Below, piece by piece: positions 45,966 through 55,651 of a stretch of DNA of 64,000 nt (position 1 is its first letter; each line of letters starts with the position of its first letter). Origin of the DNA: Cavia porcellus (Eukaryota; Chordata; Mammalia; Rodentia; Caviidae); contig NW_026947514.1 in NCBI RefSeq assembly GCF_034190915.1, positions 7,141,701-7,205,700 on the forward strand, given 5' to 3'. The position numbers were made by a program, and so were the translations under genes. Under the pieces are notes generated by a model. That model searched no databases. It worked only from the letters and a program-made list of their open reading frames with translations, and was not told the DNA's origin.

Positions 45966-48879
45966 GCTATGGAATGGGAACAGACAGAAGCTCTAAATGT
46001 CTTTCCAGAGACAAGGTGGGTTTCTGTGTCTTGTCTGGCAGTGCCCACCCTCTGCATTCTGCACTCCAAATGGCCTCCCCTGTCGGTGCTGGAGCATGAC
46101 AGGTCCCTGAAGGGGGCCTCACAAGGAGGTGGGCAGGCTGCACCCAAGCCCGCAGGAGTCTGGTAGTCACGGTAGGAACTGGAAATCTGATACAGGCTGC
46201 CTTCCACAGGCTGCTCTGTGACCTCCTCAGCCCCTGCCACCAGTGCAAAGGCTCAGAGCAAGGTGTGGATCCTGCGAGAGCCTCTGCTGTGCCCTTTTGG
46301 GGGAGGAGCAAAAGGGCAGGTCCCCTGTCCACTCAGCAGGGTTGCCCAGGCCACCACTCACACAGGGGCCCACAGGTGCTCAGAGCAAGGGGCTTGGCCA
46401 CTTGACCTGGGATCACTCTGCAGGGCTCTGTCCCTTCTGGCTGTTGCCATGCAGGATGTTTGATGACACTGTGACTGGCCTTTCTTCAGTAGAGTCACCC
46501 AGCTAGGCCAGAAAGGTTGCCTTTACCTTCATAAAAGTGAGTTCTCAGGGCAGTGGGTGGTTTGGCTGGGGCAGGCAGGTGGCTCTGCCACGGCTTCCCC
46601 TTCCTTCCTTGGAGAAGCCCTCGGCCAGGGCAGAGTCTGCTGGGTCCTGAGGAGCCCCCCCACCCCGGCTCCTGCAACCCAGGCCTCCCAGGATGGGCAG
46701 CAGCTCATGAGGGGAGCGAGTCATGGGAAGTCAATACATACATGTGCGATGCATACACGCATGCACAAACACATTTACACATACACACACGTAGGCTTTT
46801 TTTCAGAGTGCCCAGATTGTTAAACATTGCAAATTTACAGTGCCATCATCCACAGCCACAACTCGGCTGCTGCCAGGCCATGCACAGGGGGCCGGAGTGT
46901 AGCATCTTTGTCCTGAACAGCGAAGCTTGTGAGGACAGAGATGGTGACAACTGTAATGACAGAGAGCCCTTAGGACCCTTCAGAGGAGGCCTAAGCCTCA
47001 TGTTCAAGATACAGACGCAGGTTTGGAGGAGCCAATGAGCTTTCACAGGGCCTCCCAGCCAGGAGCAGCAGATGTGGGTTCGAATTCCAGCCCTAGCTCC
47101 CATGGCTGAGATCTAACCACAGCATCCTCCTACCCCTCCGCAGATGCTGAGCACAGGGGAGCCGATGCCATGCAGGGCAGGACCAAGACAGCCTGGAAGA
47201 GGTTATGGGATGCCCAGGCCAGCGGGACCAAGGCCTGCAGGGACTGAGGTGTGCCACCGAAGTCCATCTCCAGGGCAAGCTGAGGGCCATCAAGCCCCTC
47301 TCCACCCAGTTTAAGCCTCAGCCGCTAGTTTTACTCAGAGACTTTATGTGTTTGAAAATATTCCTCTTCATTATTCATATTGTGCCATAAGAATGATATA
47401 TTTGAAGAAATCATCATGAATAAAGTGGCCAATTTAGCAGTGAGATTTAGTAGGAAAACACTCAGTAAAAAATAGTCAGCCACCACATTTTGGGGGAGAG
47501 GAAATAAAAATGCTGTTTGGACCTTAATAGTCGCAGAACAGTGCTCACAGCCTTGAGATCCTATTCAATAACGCTTCCTATAGTAGCTCTTGGGCAAAGA
47601 GAGAAGAATTTATTTTTAATAATGATAAAAGGGGAAATAAAGTAGCTTCGATTCGAATCCAACCTAGATCCCAGGCGGGTAGGAGCATCCCGTTTATCCC
47701 CGATGTTCTAAAGCTGGGGGCATGCAGAGAATTCACACGTGTGTACTTTAAAAATAGGGCTGCTAATAATCTCACGAGTTGGTGCTATGGGTTTGCGAGG
47801 CCAGATGGCAGGACCGTAAGAGTGCACGTCAGAGCCCTTCCCACTGAAGCCCACCCGCTCTGCAGGCTGGGGAGCAGTAGGCATTGCCAGCGCAGGTCCA
47901 AGCCTTCGGTTTCTCAGCTTTAGAATCGGGTTATCCTTGTACCTTGCAGAGAAGAGAAGTTGCCCTTCAACATTGATATTTTCCCTTCTGTCTCCAGAAA
48001 GTGGTCAGGGGTACACTGAGGAACCAGCTCACACCAAAACCAAACACCCAGACCACAGAGCCTTGCTTGGCAGCATTTGCCGAATGCTGAGGTACAATTG
48101 CTCACACCGGCAGAGTTTTCAGCCACTAAAGCCACCAAGATGACACCACTGATGAGTGTGGAGCGGGGCACAGATGCCAGAGGCAGGGCTTGATTTCTGG
48201 AGGGGCCAGTGCTTCCATAGCCCCCACTATGGAAGCCCCCACTATGGTTCACCGGACCCCACACTATGGCCCCTAGACCCCACTTTCCCTGTAGCCAGCT
48301 GCCATCTGATCTGGTTTTCTTCTGGCTTTGTGGTGCTTCTGGGGCAAGTATTTCAGAAGTGGGGCCGCCTCTTCCACACCTTCCTCGCCTTTCCTGCAGA
48401 GCCCCAGGAGGAACCGAGTCACCTGCTTGGAGGAATCTGCCTAGACAGAAATCGCCCACCTTAAATGGCGAGGAGAGGTGGAAACAGCCCTCGGAGCATT
48501 TGGTAGTCTTTCTAACCAGGCGCTGTGTGGACATCACACTGATCCCCTCCTAGGGCTCTTTAAAAAGCACTTAGCTCAGGACCAGGCACCTAGGGATGCT
48601 CAGTGTCCTGCCCTGCGTGACTCACACGCGGGAATAGAATAGCTAGAGCCACTCATGAATATGCAGAGAGAAACTAGCTCTTTCCCTCAGGTGTGAATGG
48701 GCTGCTGGTTATAGACATCTACTTAGTAATGAAGCACACTTATTAAACACCATACTGTTTGCAAAGATGAGTAAGTCATCTTCTCCTTCCGGAAGGGCGG
48801 ATGGATGGATGATGTGGGGCGGGGAGACACGGGTATTTCCAAAGGACACTGAAAAGCTTCTAAGCACCGAGAAAACTCA
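45966..48879. other. unclassified DNA with short repeats
   Basis: No gene is recognised. A CA-rich patch lies at 46745-46795. A MIR-like scrap (tgggttcgaattccagccc) lies at 47074-47092. Positions 47340-47560 are AT-rich and unique-looking. Three imperfect CCCCCACTATGG units lie at 48221-48269. The 205-codon minus-strand frame at 47920-48537 has no recognisable domain. Confidence 0.35.
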
Positions 48880-49010
48880 GACACCTTACAGGCTCCCTTG
48901 CCCTAAGGGCCAGTTCTCTTATTATCCACACCTTACAGAAAGAGAAACTGAGTCTCTGCACCCAGGTAGCCTGGCCCCAGATCCCGTGCTCTTGGCCACC
49001 TCCTGACTCA
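48880..49010 (-). repeat. MIR SINE fragment
   Basis: 'ttctcttattatccacacc', 'agaaagagaaactgagtc' and 'ccaggtagcctggccccag' follow MIR minus-strand order. Confidence 0.65.
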
Positions 49011-51449
49011 ACTCCCTCTGTCCGTTCCTACAAAGTGCAAGGTTACCAAGAGGTGGAGCCGCTGTGGGGGGAGCTTCTGAGTCTACCCGTGAAGGACACA
49101 TACAGGCCAGGGCCCCAGAAGACAGGGACAGGAACAATCCAGGTCCCAGGAGGCCGGAAAGGAAGTGGGTCCCTGAATCTGGAAGGCCCCACCTTCCTGG
49201 TGAGAGAGTTTGGGCGCAACTCCAAAAATCAGAGAACTCGAAAATAAATTCAAAAGCCAGACAGGGCTTGGATAAGTCCCCTTCTCTGCTGTAAGCGACT
49301 ACCAGGCTTCTCCTCCAAGTCGGAGCTTTCACTGATTAGCTCAGACTCCCTTCGCGAGCAGTTTCTCTCCAGGACTCGGATTTATTTAAGTTCACCATTA
49401 AAATGCAAGCTGGAACCTGTTCTCCCATCTCCATAGCGATGAATGTCCTCAAAACCAGCGCCAATTTTAATGATTAAATTATCTTTATTTCTGTTCTCAT
49501 ATCTCGACATTTCCCCCACACTTTCTTATACTTTAACTCCTTGGATCCTATTTTGCCAAACACCGGAGAGGAGCATTGCTTCCCCCGAAGACAGCCGTTG
49601 CAACTGTGAATTCTCAGCGGTCGGGACCTCTCTTCAGCCAGCCCCGTCGGAGCAGGGGTTGGGGGCTGCTTGTTATCATGGTTTTGAGCCCCAATTCATA
49701 ACCCTGAAGGTTAAAGCAAAAGCCCCTCTGCCGTCCAGGGCCGCTCTGCGGGGATGATGCTTGGAGCCGCAGAGACCCTCACTGTAAGGAGAACATTTTC
49801 TGCAGGACGTTTAAGCAGAAGTGATGCTTTTCCGGTGTTGTGGGGAATGGGAGCAATTGGGGTCTGCGGGCACCCAGTGAGCCTGGCATCATGAACGGGA
49901 TGCTGGGCTGTGAAGTGGCACCACCGCAGGTGGCCTGCACCAGGTCAGCAGGGCAGTTTTCTGCCCCTCAGTTTTGACCCAGTCCCTACTTAGCCAAGGC
50001 CAGCAGCCACCTGCCCATGGAAGATCTCACCAAGAGGCCAAAGAGGAAGTCCGGAAATGCTTGGAAAAAACGTCTTTGAACCTTGTTGATTTGCCTGCTC
50101 AAGATGACTTCACCAGGTCCACTCAGTTCAATACTACTCGTCCATGCCACATCATCCAGAAAGCTCCCGGGGTGGGGGGGACCTGCCATAGGGTGGGCTG
50201 CGGGCTTGCGTCCCAAGGGCAGAGGCCAGAGAGTGTCATGCCAGGTCAAAGCTCCCTGCTGAGCTGTCTTTCCTTCCTCATCCCTGCACTGGGGCCTCGG
50301 TGAGCTGAGGCTGTGGTGCTGGGCACACGGAGCCCACTCTAGAGGCTCCAGGTCCAGCCTGGTGCCACCGAGGTGGTGGAACCATTGGGACCCATGTGGC
50401 TCAGGCCCAAGGGAGGAAGTGGCTTCTCCCTGGGCCCTGCTCCAGGGGATCTGTGCTTATGCCAGGGAGGGCATTTCCCCTGGCCCAGGCACATGCCACT
50501 GGAGCTGGGTCAGAGCCACCACTGCATGCCACCTCCCCCGTAGGTGTGGAAAGAGGACTGTGAGGGAAAGGAGGGCAGCAGCTGTCCAGGGCCGCGGCAC
50601 CTCCCTGCCCTCTAGTAATAGTGCTCCTGGGGCCTGGGGCAGGAATGGAGGGCAGTTTGTCCTGGGAAGGAAAGGGCAAGGACCTTCTCCTGAGGTCAGC
50701 AAGGGTTCCCAAGACACAGTCACACCTTGCAGAATCCAGTCCCCGCTCTGCTGTTCCTCCCAGAGTCCTTTGCTGAAACTTCACAGGGGATCTTGGGAAA
50801 AGACTGGACAGTACAAAAGAGACCGCCCCAGAAGCAGCCAAGTCAGAGACGGTGCTTCTGAGGCAGCTGACCCCGACCTCAATGGTAACACACCAGGCCC
50901 CGCCCTGAAGTGGTTGAGTGCATCTCACCCATCCGGAGCAGAGACTCCAGACCTGGAAACCCAGGCATTGCAGAAGCAAGTCCCTTTCCCAGCCACAGGA
51001 CTGGAGGCAGGGCTGAGATTCCAGTCTGTGTGACAGCCCAGGTTCTCAAGTCCTCTAGGTAAAGCTGTCATCACAAATGGTGAGCAGGTGGCTGTGTGAA
51101 AATATCATCACCCTTGATTCTGAAGGCCCAGTAACCATCATCACCATCCTCACCATCGTCATGAGTAATCTACCCTCCGTAGGTGTGGGGAGATCAGAAG
51201 GTTTGAGTTGAAAGAGAAGCTGTGCCATTGGAGTACTGAAGATTACATAGGAGTTGGACAGGCTAGAAGTAGAGGAAAGGGAATCCCACATCTGATGGAG
51301 AAAGAGGTCTTAGGTGACCCATGAGTGGGGATGGAAGGACCAGGGACAGGGCCACGCAAGAGAGGCTAAGGAGCTTGCAGAGATCGGACTGGGAAAGGCC
51401 TTAGATAATGACTTAGGAAACCCAGAGACAGTGCCACAGCTGGGGATTC
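49011..51449. other. unclassified DNA
   Basis: No gene is recognised. Positions 49320-49520 mix CpGs with TAAT-type words (ccaattttaatgattaaatt) and may be a conserved element. The 223-codon frame at 50362-51033 has no domain I know. A CAT/ATC-rich patch lies near 51134-51165. Confidence 0.35.
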
Positions 51450-51455
51450 ATCCCT
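51450..51455 (+). repeat. ERV-B target-site duplication, left
   Basis: ATCCCT precedes the 5' LTR and recurs exactly after the 3' LTR at 55646-55651. Confidence 0.92.
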
Positions 51456-51784
51456 TGTAGGGAGCTGCACGACAGCCCCATTGCTGCCTCCCTGCCTCTC
51501 TCTCTCCTATGGGCACAATGCGTCTGCATACATTAACCATAATTCTCTCCTGTTTACATCACATACCCTGATGTGATGATGACCCTGTTGTATTCATCCC
51601 CATAGCCTCTTCCTGTCCCACCAGCCTGCCCTTGGCCTATAAAAGATGTAATCACTTCTGGAATAAACAGGGCTTGATTGGACTCTCTCAACTTGCCTCA
51701 GTTCTCTCTGTCTCCCCCATGTTTTTATTTAATCCCTGTTCCCCCTCCAGGTACACCCTATAGATTGATCCATGGGCCGAATCA
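51456..51784 (+). repeat. ERV-B 5' LTR
   Basis: 329 bp from TGTAGGGAGC to GAATCA. TATAAAA lies at 51638-51644 and AATAAA at 51662-51667, only about 20 bases apart, which implies a very short R region. Several CpGs present in the 3' copy are TG or CA here. Confidence 0.92.
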
Positions 51785-51786
51785 AG

Positions 51787-51804
51787 TGGCGCCCAACGTG
51801 GGGC
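51787..51804 (+). other. ERV-B primer binding site, tRNA-Lys1,2
   Basis: TGGCGCCCAACGTGGGGC, two bases after the LTR end, is, as I recall it, the exact complement of the 3' end of tRNA-Lys1,2, used by D-type betaretroviruses and HERV-K-like elements. Confidence 0.9.
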
Positions 51805-52031
51805 TCCTGGCACGGGGGAGTCAACGAGGGAGCCAACGAGGGAGCCGTTCAAAAAAGCCAGTTAAAAGTGAAAGCAAATTGAACCAAAGACTGTGGTGAA
51901 AGGAAAAACAAACTAAATCAAAGACTAAGGCTAAAAGCAAAAGGACATTAAATCAAGGCCTGTGCAGATGACTACCCAACGTCCTGCCCGAGTCACGGTG
52001 AATGAACAGCGAGCCCATTCCCTTTCCCGGA

Positions 52032-53190
52032 CATGGGTCAAGCATTGAGCAAACACGAAGTGTTCGTGGGATGCCTTATAAAGGCATGAAAGGCAAGAGG
52101 AGTAAGGGTTAGAATAAAAGAATTATTGCAGTATTTTCAATTTATCCATAAGGTTTGCCCTAGAGGGTTCTATAGATACCAAGAGGTGGAAAAGAGTAAG
52201 AGATGCTCTAAAAGATTATTATAGGGCTTTTGGCCCGGAAAAGGTTCCGGTGACCACCTTTGCATATTGGAATTTAATCTCTGAGCTGCTTGCCCAGCAG
52301 CATGCAGATCCTCAGATTGAGGAGACGGTCGCACAAGGCCCTCCGAGCTGCACAGCCTTATAGTGCCCCTAAGATGGCGCCTGCCTCCGGCAGACCTCAT
52401 GACACTCTTAAGATGGCACTTGACTCACTTCTACCACATCAGCGTGGGTCACTCCCCAAAATTGCGTTTCTGGTGACGGAAACAAATGTATCTCCCCAAG
52501 ATGACACTGCACAGCCATAAGACGGTGCGGGCGCTGCGCCGCTAGCTCCACGAGTCATTAGGACTCATACACCATTCACAGTGGCAGCTTTAAAAGAATT
52601 AAAGACAGCAGTTGCCCAATATGGCCTTATAGCTGCTTTCACTCTTGCTGTTTTAAATTCTCTGGCTGACGGCTGGCTCATACCTACAGATTGGCAAAGA
52701 TTGACCCGAGTAACTTTATCGGGTGGGGATAATCTTTTGTAAAAATCAGAATATACAAAAAATTGCAGAAGGACCACCAGGCACAATACACAAGCCAGCA
52801 ATGGATGAGACCTTAATATGTTAATAGGGGAGGATGCCTATGCCAGCAGAGAGGTCCAAAAGCAATTTAAGGGCAATATGAGTTCCTCAAGAGCATTAAG
52901 GAGGGGCTGGAGATTTAGCTCAGTGACATAAGCAAAGCACAAAGTTGTGAGTTCAGTCCCCAGGGCTGGAGACTTAACTCAGTGGCACAGGTGCCTGCCT
53001 GACAAATACAAGGCTGAGTTCCATCCCTGGTACCATTGACATTAAAACTGCTTGTAAGCAAGGTCTTGCATCACTGCTGCCTTGCGGGGGTTTACAGTTG
53101 GACAGTTCTTGTCTCAAAAGCATGAACAGGACTGTTTTGCCTGTGGAGAGACTGGTCACTTTACAAAAAGACTCCAGAGATAGAGATTCC
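52032..53190 (+). pseudogene. gag: gag remnant (ERV-B)
   Basis: It starts with an ATG encoding an MGQ-type myristoylation start typical of betaretroviral matrix. A TGA falls after 18 codons and another stop near 52215 precedes a frame change. Matrix-like sequence continues in a shifted frame to about 52310. A capsid-like piece in yet another frame spans about 52560-52740. Near 53133-53170 one zinc-knuckle remnant keeps two Cys and the His of CX2CX4H but lacks the last Cys. Two ID SINEs interrupt the gene at 52903-53033. Clearly inactive. Confidence 0.8.
52903..53033 (+). repeat. tandem ID SINE pair inside ERV-B gag
   Basis: The first unit (52903-52961) has A box 'ctggagatttagctcag' and B box 'gagttcagtcccc'. 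The second (52963-53033) has 'ctggagacttaactcag' and 'gagttccatccctgg'. There is no A-tail between them, so they probably inserted as one dimer. Short CATTAA flanks (52894-52899 and 53040-53045) may be the target duplication. Confidence 0.85.
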
Positions 53191-53199
53191 AATGTCAAT

Positions 53200-53755
53200 T
53201 ACTTTGACTCATTTAACTGATTGGAGTGATGTTGGTCTAGTCTCTTAAGTTTAATTTCAGCATATGTAAGGATGGGGACAGCTGCTGAGAGGAGAATGAG
53301 AGACAGTATGGTAGTTATTATTGTCTTCCCCAATGTCAGATCTTAAAGACCTGAGGAACCTTCATCATCCTGTAATATTTGATTAGTTCTATAATATGCA
53401 GTGTGTATTTAATGTGCATAAAGATGGGGACAACTGTTTGGAAGAAACTAGAGACAATTAGATAAACAGTGAAGATCTCCAGTGGACTTACTTTAAAATC
53501 TGTATTTCTTTAAATTGTTCTTTTTTAAAAAACTGTTTTGTTCTGTTTTAATATGTTTGGTCTTGCCCTCTTTGAGATGGAAGGCAAGTGTGTGGGACTG
53601 ATAAACATGTTACTGGGTTTTTGTTGGATCATTGAGCGGAGCTGTTGGCAATGTCACTGTTTGTCGCTTTGCATGCTTTAATTTTGTAGCCTGGACGACT
53701 ATTTCTGAGATGACAATGCGTAACTTGTTAACTAGTGATTTCTTACCATTTATTT
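53200..53755 (+). other. ERV-B interior of unknown origin replacing pro and RT
   Basis: About 550 bases lie where protease, dUTPase and most of RT-RNase H (usually above 2 kb) should be. The sequence is AT-rich with no retroviral motif in any frame. Two related phrases (aaggatggggacagctg near 53269 and aaagatggggacaactg near 53421) suggest an internal duplication. It could be captured host DNA, degraded viral sequence or an older insertion. Confidence 0.45.
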
Positions 53756-53759
53756 TTCT

Positions 53760-54540
53760 GTAATTCTGTATTAAGATCACTATAAAACAAGCCAGACAGA
53801 TACTAAAAAATTGCCTTTCTTGTGCCACGCACCTCCCAGTTCCACACTTTGTGGTTAATCCTAGAGGACTTATCCCCAATGCATTATGGCAAATGGATGT
53901 CACCCACATTCCTGAGTTTGGCAATCTTAAAAATGTTCATGTAACTATAGATATCTTTAGTGGTTTCATTTATACCTCTCCCCAGACTGGCAAAGCTACC
54001 AAACATTATTAGCCATATATTAACTACCTTATCAGTTCTGAGATGCCCACAACAATTGAAGACTGATAATGGTCCAGGCCATGCTAGTTCTGCCTTTCTC
54101 ATTTCTGTCAACATCTTAATATTGATCATATAAAAGGCATACCTTATAACCCTCAAGGTCAAGGCATAGTTAAAAGGGCACACCTCTCCCTAAAACTCAC
54201 TGTTGATAAAATAAAAAAGGGGGAATGGTACTCCACAAGGAGGACACCTAAAAATATTCTATCTCATGCCTTATTCATCCTTAATTTTTTAAATTTGGAT
54301 GCTTCTAGACAGTCAGCAGCCATGCATTTTTGGCATTCTGAAACACAAAAGCAATTTGCTTCTGTACTATGGAGAGACCCCCTGACTAATTCATGGCATG
54401 GCCCTGACCCCATTCTCATATGGGGACATAGTTCAGTATGTGTTTACTCTCAACAAGATGGAGAGGCTAGATGGCTACCTGAGCGCCTCGTAAAACAAGT
54501 AGGCAGTTCTTCAAAGACCCCATGTAACACCCAGGAATAA
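53760..54540 (+). pseudogene. pol: integrase remnant (ERV-B pol)
   Basis: Recognisable integrase core: the first catalytic Asp (in MDVTH) is at 53896-53898 and the second (in TDNGP) at 54065-54067. The third catalytic position, normally Glu, is Lys (54172-54174). A stop lies near 54007-54009 and at least one frameshift separates the second and third positions. The C-terminal domain is still readable at 54295-54540, ending near ERLVKQ. The protein would be inactive on active-site grounds alone. Confidence 0.85.
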
Positions 54541-55099
54541 TGTCATTTCCTGAGGCACAATCCCCTGTGCTCTCTTATAGGTGACACAACTCCCCGGAGC
54601 CCGATGCTGCCTACTCAGCCTTCTCCTTGAGCCGTACCACAGCCATGGTGGATTTAGACCCCTGCCAAACTGACTACAACTGCTGACAACCATGCACAGA
54701 ACCCCCTGTGCCTGTGGAGGAGGCTCTTCTCGGTCTGGAGGAACATAAACCAGCCAAATAGACTGTGTCCAGTGTTGTGCAAAGCAAGCTCCAAGAAATA
54801 GAATAACGACTTCAACAGCGACAACAACAAATGGCTGCCAACCCCTTCTCCTCGATGTGTGTGTGGGGGGGGAGCTTTTCCCTTACCTAGATCCCCTTTT
54901 GGGTCCCCTAGCTGCCCTGTTGCTTCTTCTTTCTGTGAGTCCTTGTATTTTTCAGAGGATTATGACGCTCATTAATAACCAGATAGACATGTTTATGGCA
55001 AAGCCCATTCAGGTACACTGTCATCAGCTGGAGATGGCAGATCAACAAACCTACCGGGAACGAATTCCCACGAGTGGCCCATATGACGATGTGGCCTAA
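54541..55099 (+). pseudogene. env: Env remnant with gamma-type transmembrane tail (ERV-B)
   Basis: Only the C-terminal part is clear. The open stretch 54857-55099 encodes a membrane span with the LLGPLAALLLLL pattern, then Cys-Ile-Phe and a short basic and polar tail ending at TAA 55097-55099. This pattern is typical of Envs of gamma type, which D-type betaretroviruses also carry. The region 54541-54856 has fragments of Env-like character but many stops. Surface subunit and fusion peptide are gone. Confidence 0.7.
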
Positions 55100-55127
55100 C
55101 TGCCCTGGGGCAATGGACAGGCAGTCA

Positions 55128-55264
55128 GAGACGGGCAACTAGGACATGCATGTTACTCCATCGGCCACCTAAGACAGGCACAGGACCAACTGCTGTTCTG
55201 CAAGCCCATGATGGATAAGGCCTGGTTGGGTTCATGTAATGAGGTCCTTGACCTAAGACAGATG
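55128..55264 (+). promoter_or_regulatory. CTE-like export element, two copies (ERV-B)
   Basis: CCTAAGACAG occurs twice, at 55168-55177 and 55252-55261. Each is preceded by a partner like the D-type loop strand: ACGGGCAAC at 55131-55139 and ATGGATAAGG at 55211-55220. Two loops between env and the 3' LTR is the layout of the D-type constitutive transport element. Decay of the partners suggests it may no longer work. Confidence 0.65.
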
Positions 55265-55307
55265 CTGTCCTCACAGGGCCTGCCATACTCCTGATTAAAT
55301 AATATAC

Positions 55308-55319
55308 AAAGGGAGGAGA
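55308..55319 (+). other. ERV-B polypurine tract
   Basis: AAAGGGAGGAGA directly abuts the 3' LTR. Confidence 0.85.
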
Positions 55320-55645
55320 TGTAGGGAGCCGCGCGACAGCCCCATTGCTGCCTCCCTGCCTCTCTCTCCTGTGGGCACAATGCATCTGCCTACATTAACC
55401 ATAATCCTCTCCTGCTTACGTCACATACCCGGACGTGACGATGACCCTGTTGTATTCATCCCCGTAGCCTCTTCCTGTCCCACCAGCCCGTCCTTGGCCT
55501 ATAAAAGATGTAATCACTTCTGGAATAAACGGGGCTTGATCGGATTCTCTCGATTTACCTCAGTCTCTCTGTCCCTCCCATGTTTTTATTTAATCCCCGT
55601 TCCCCCTCCAGGTACACCCCACGGATTGATCTGTGGGCGGAATCA
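55320..55645 (+). repeat. ERV-B 3' LTR
   Basis: 326 bp, with TATAAAA at 55500-55506 and AATAAA at 55524-55529. It keeps a CRE-like TTACGTCA at 55416-55423 and a second ACGTGACG at 55433-55440, both altered in the 5' copy. Confidence 0.92.
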
Positions 55646-55651
55646 ATCCCT
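55646..55651 (+). repeat. ERV-B target-site duplication, right
   Basis: ATCCCT, an exact match to 51450-51455. Confidence 0.92.

Larger units (their letters stand above)
51456..55645 (+). mobile_element. ERV-B: older defective D-type-like class II provirus
   Basis: A 4190-bp provirus with LTRs of 329 and 326 bp, TG...CA ends, a 6-bp duplication, a tRNA-Lys1,2 primer site, gag remnants, integrase remnants, an Env transmembrane tail and a polypurine tract. Protease, dUTPase, RT and most of Env are gone. Aligned by eye, the LTRs differ at about 29 sites plus two small indels (~9%), so it inserted much earlier than ERV-A. A betaretroviral body plus a gamma-type Env tail and transport-element-like repeats suggests an MPMV/SRV-related lineage. 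It cannot make functional proteins. Confidence 0.92.

Noticed and set aside
45633..46166. 177-codon Cys/Val-rich frame
   Set aside because: Produced by the TG-rich low-complexity tract; the reverse frame is equally open.
47920..48537. 205-codon minus-strand open frame
   Set aside because: No recognisable domain, and it spans a short tandem repeat (CCCCCACTATGG units).
50362..51033. 223-codon plus-strand open frame
   Set aside because: Overlapped by a 192-codon frame on the other strand; composition follows local GC; no domain, splice context or family resemblance.
52371..52527. Four AAGATGGC-like words in ERV-B gag as a YY1 array or minisatellite
   Set aside because: Spacing is irregular (about 39, 88 and 21 bases) and two copies are poor; probably coding remnants by chance.
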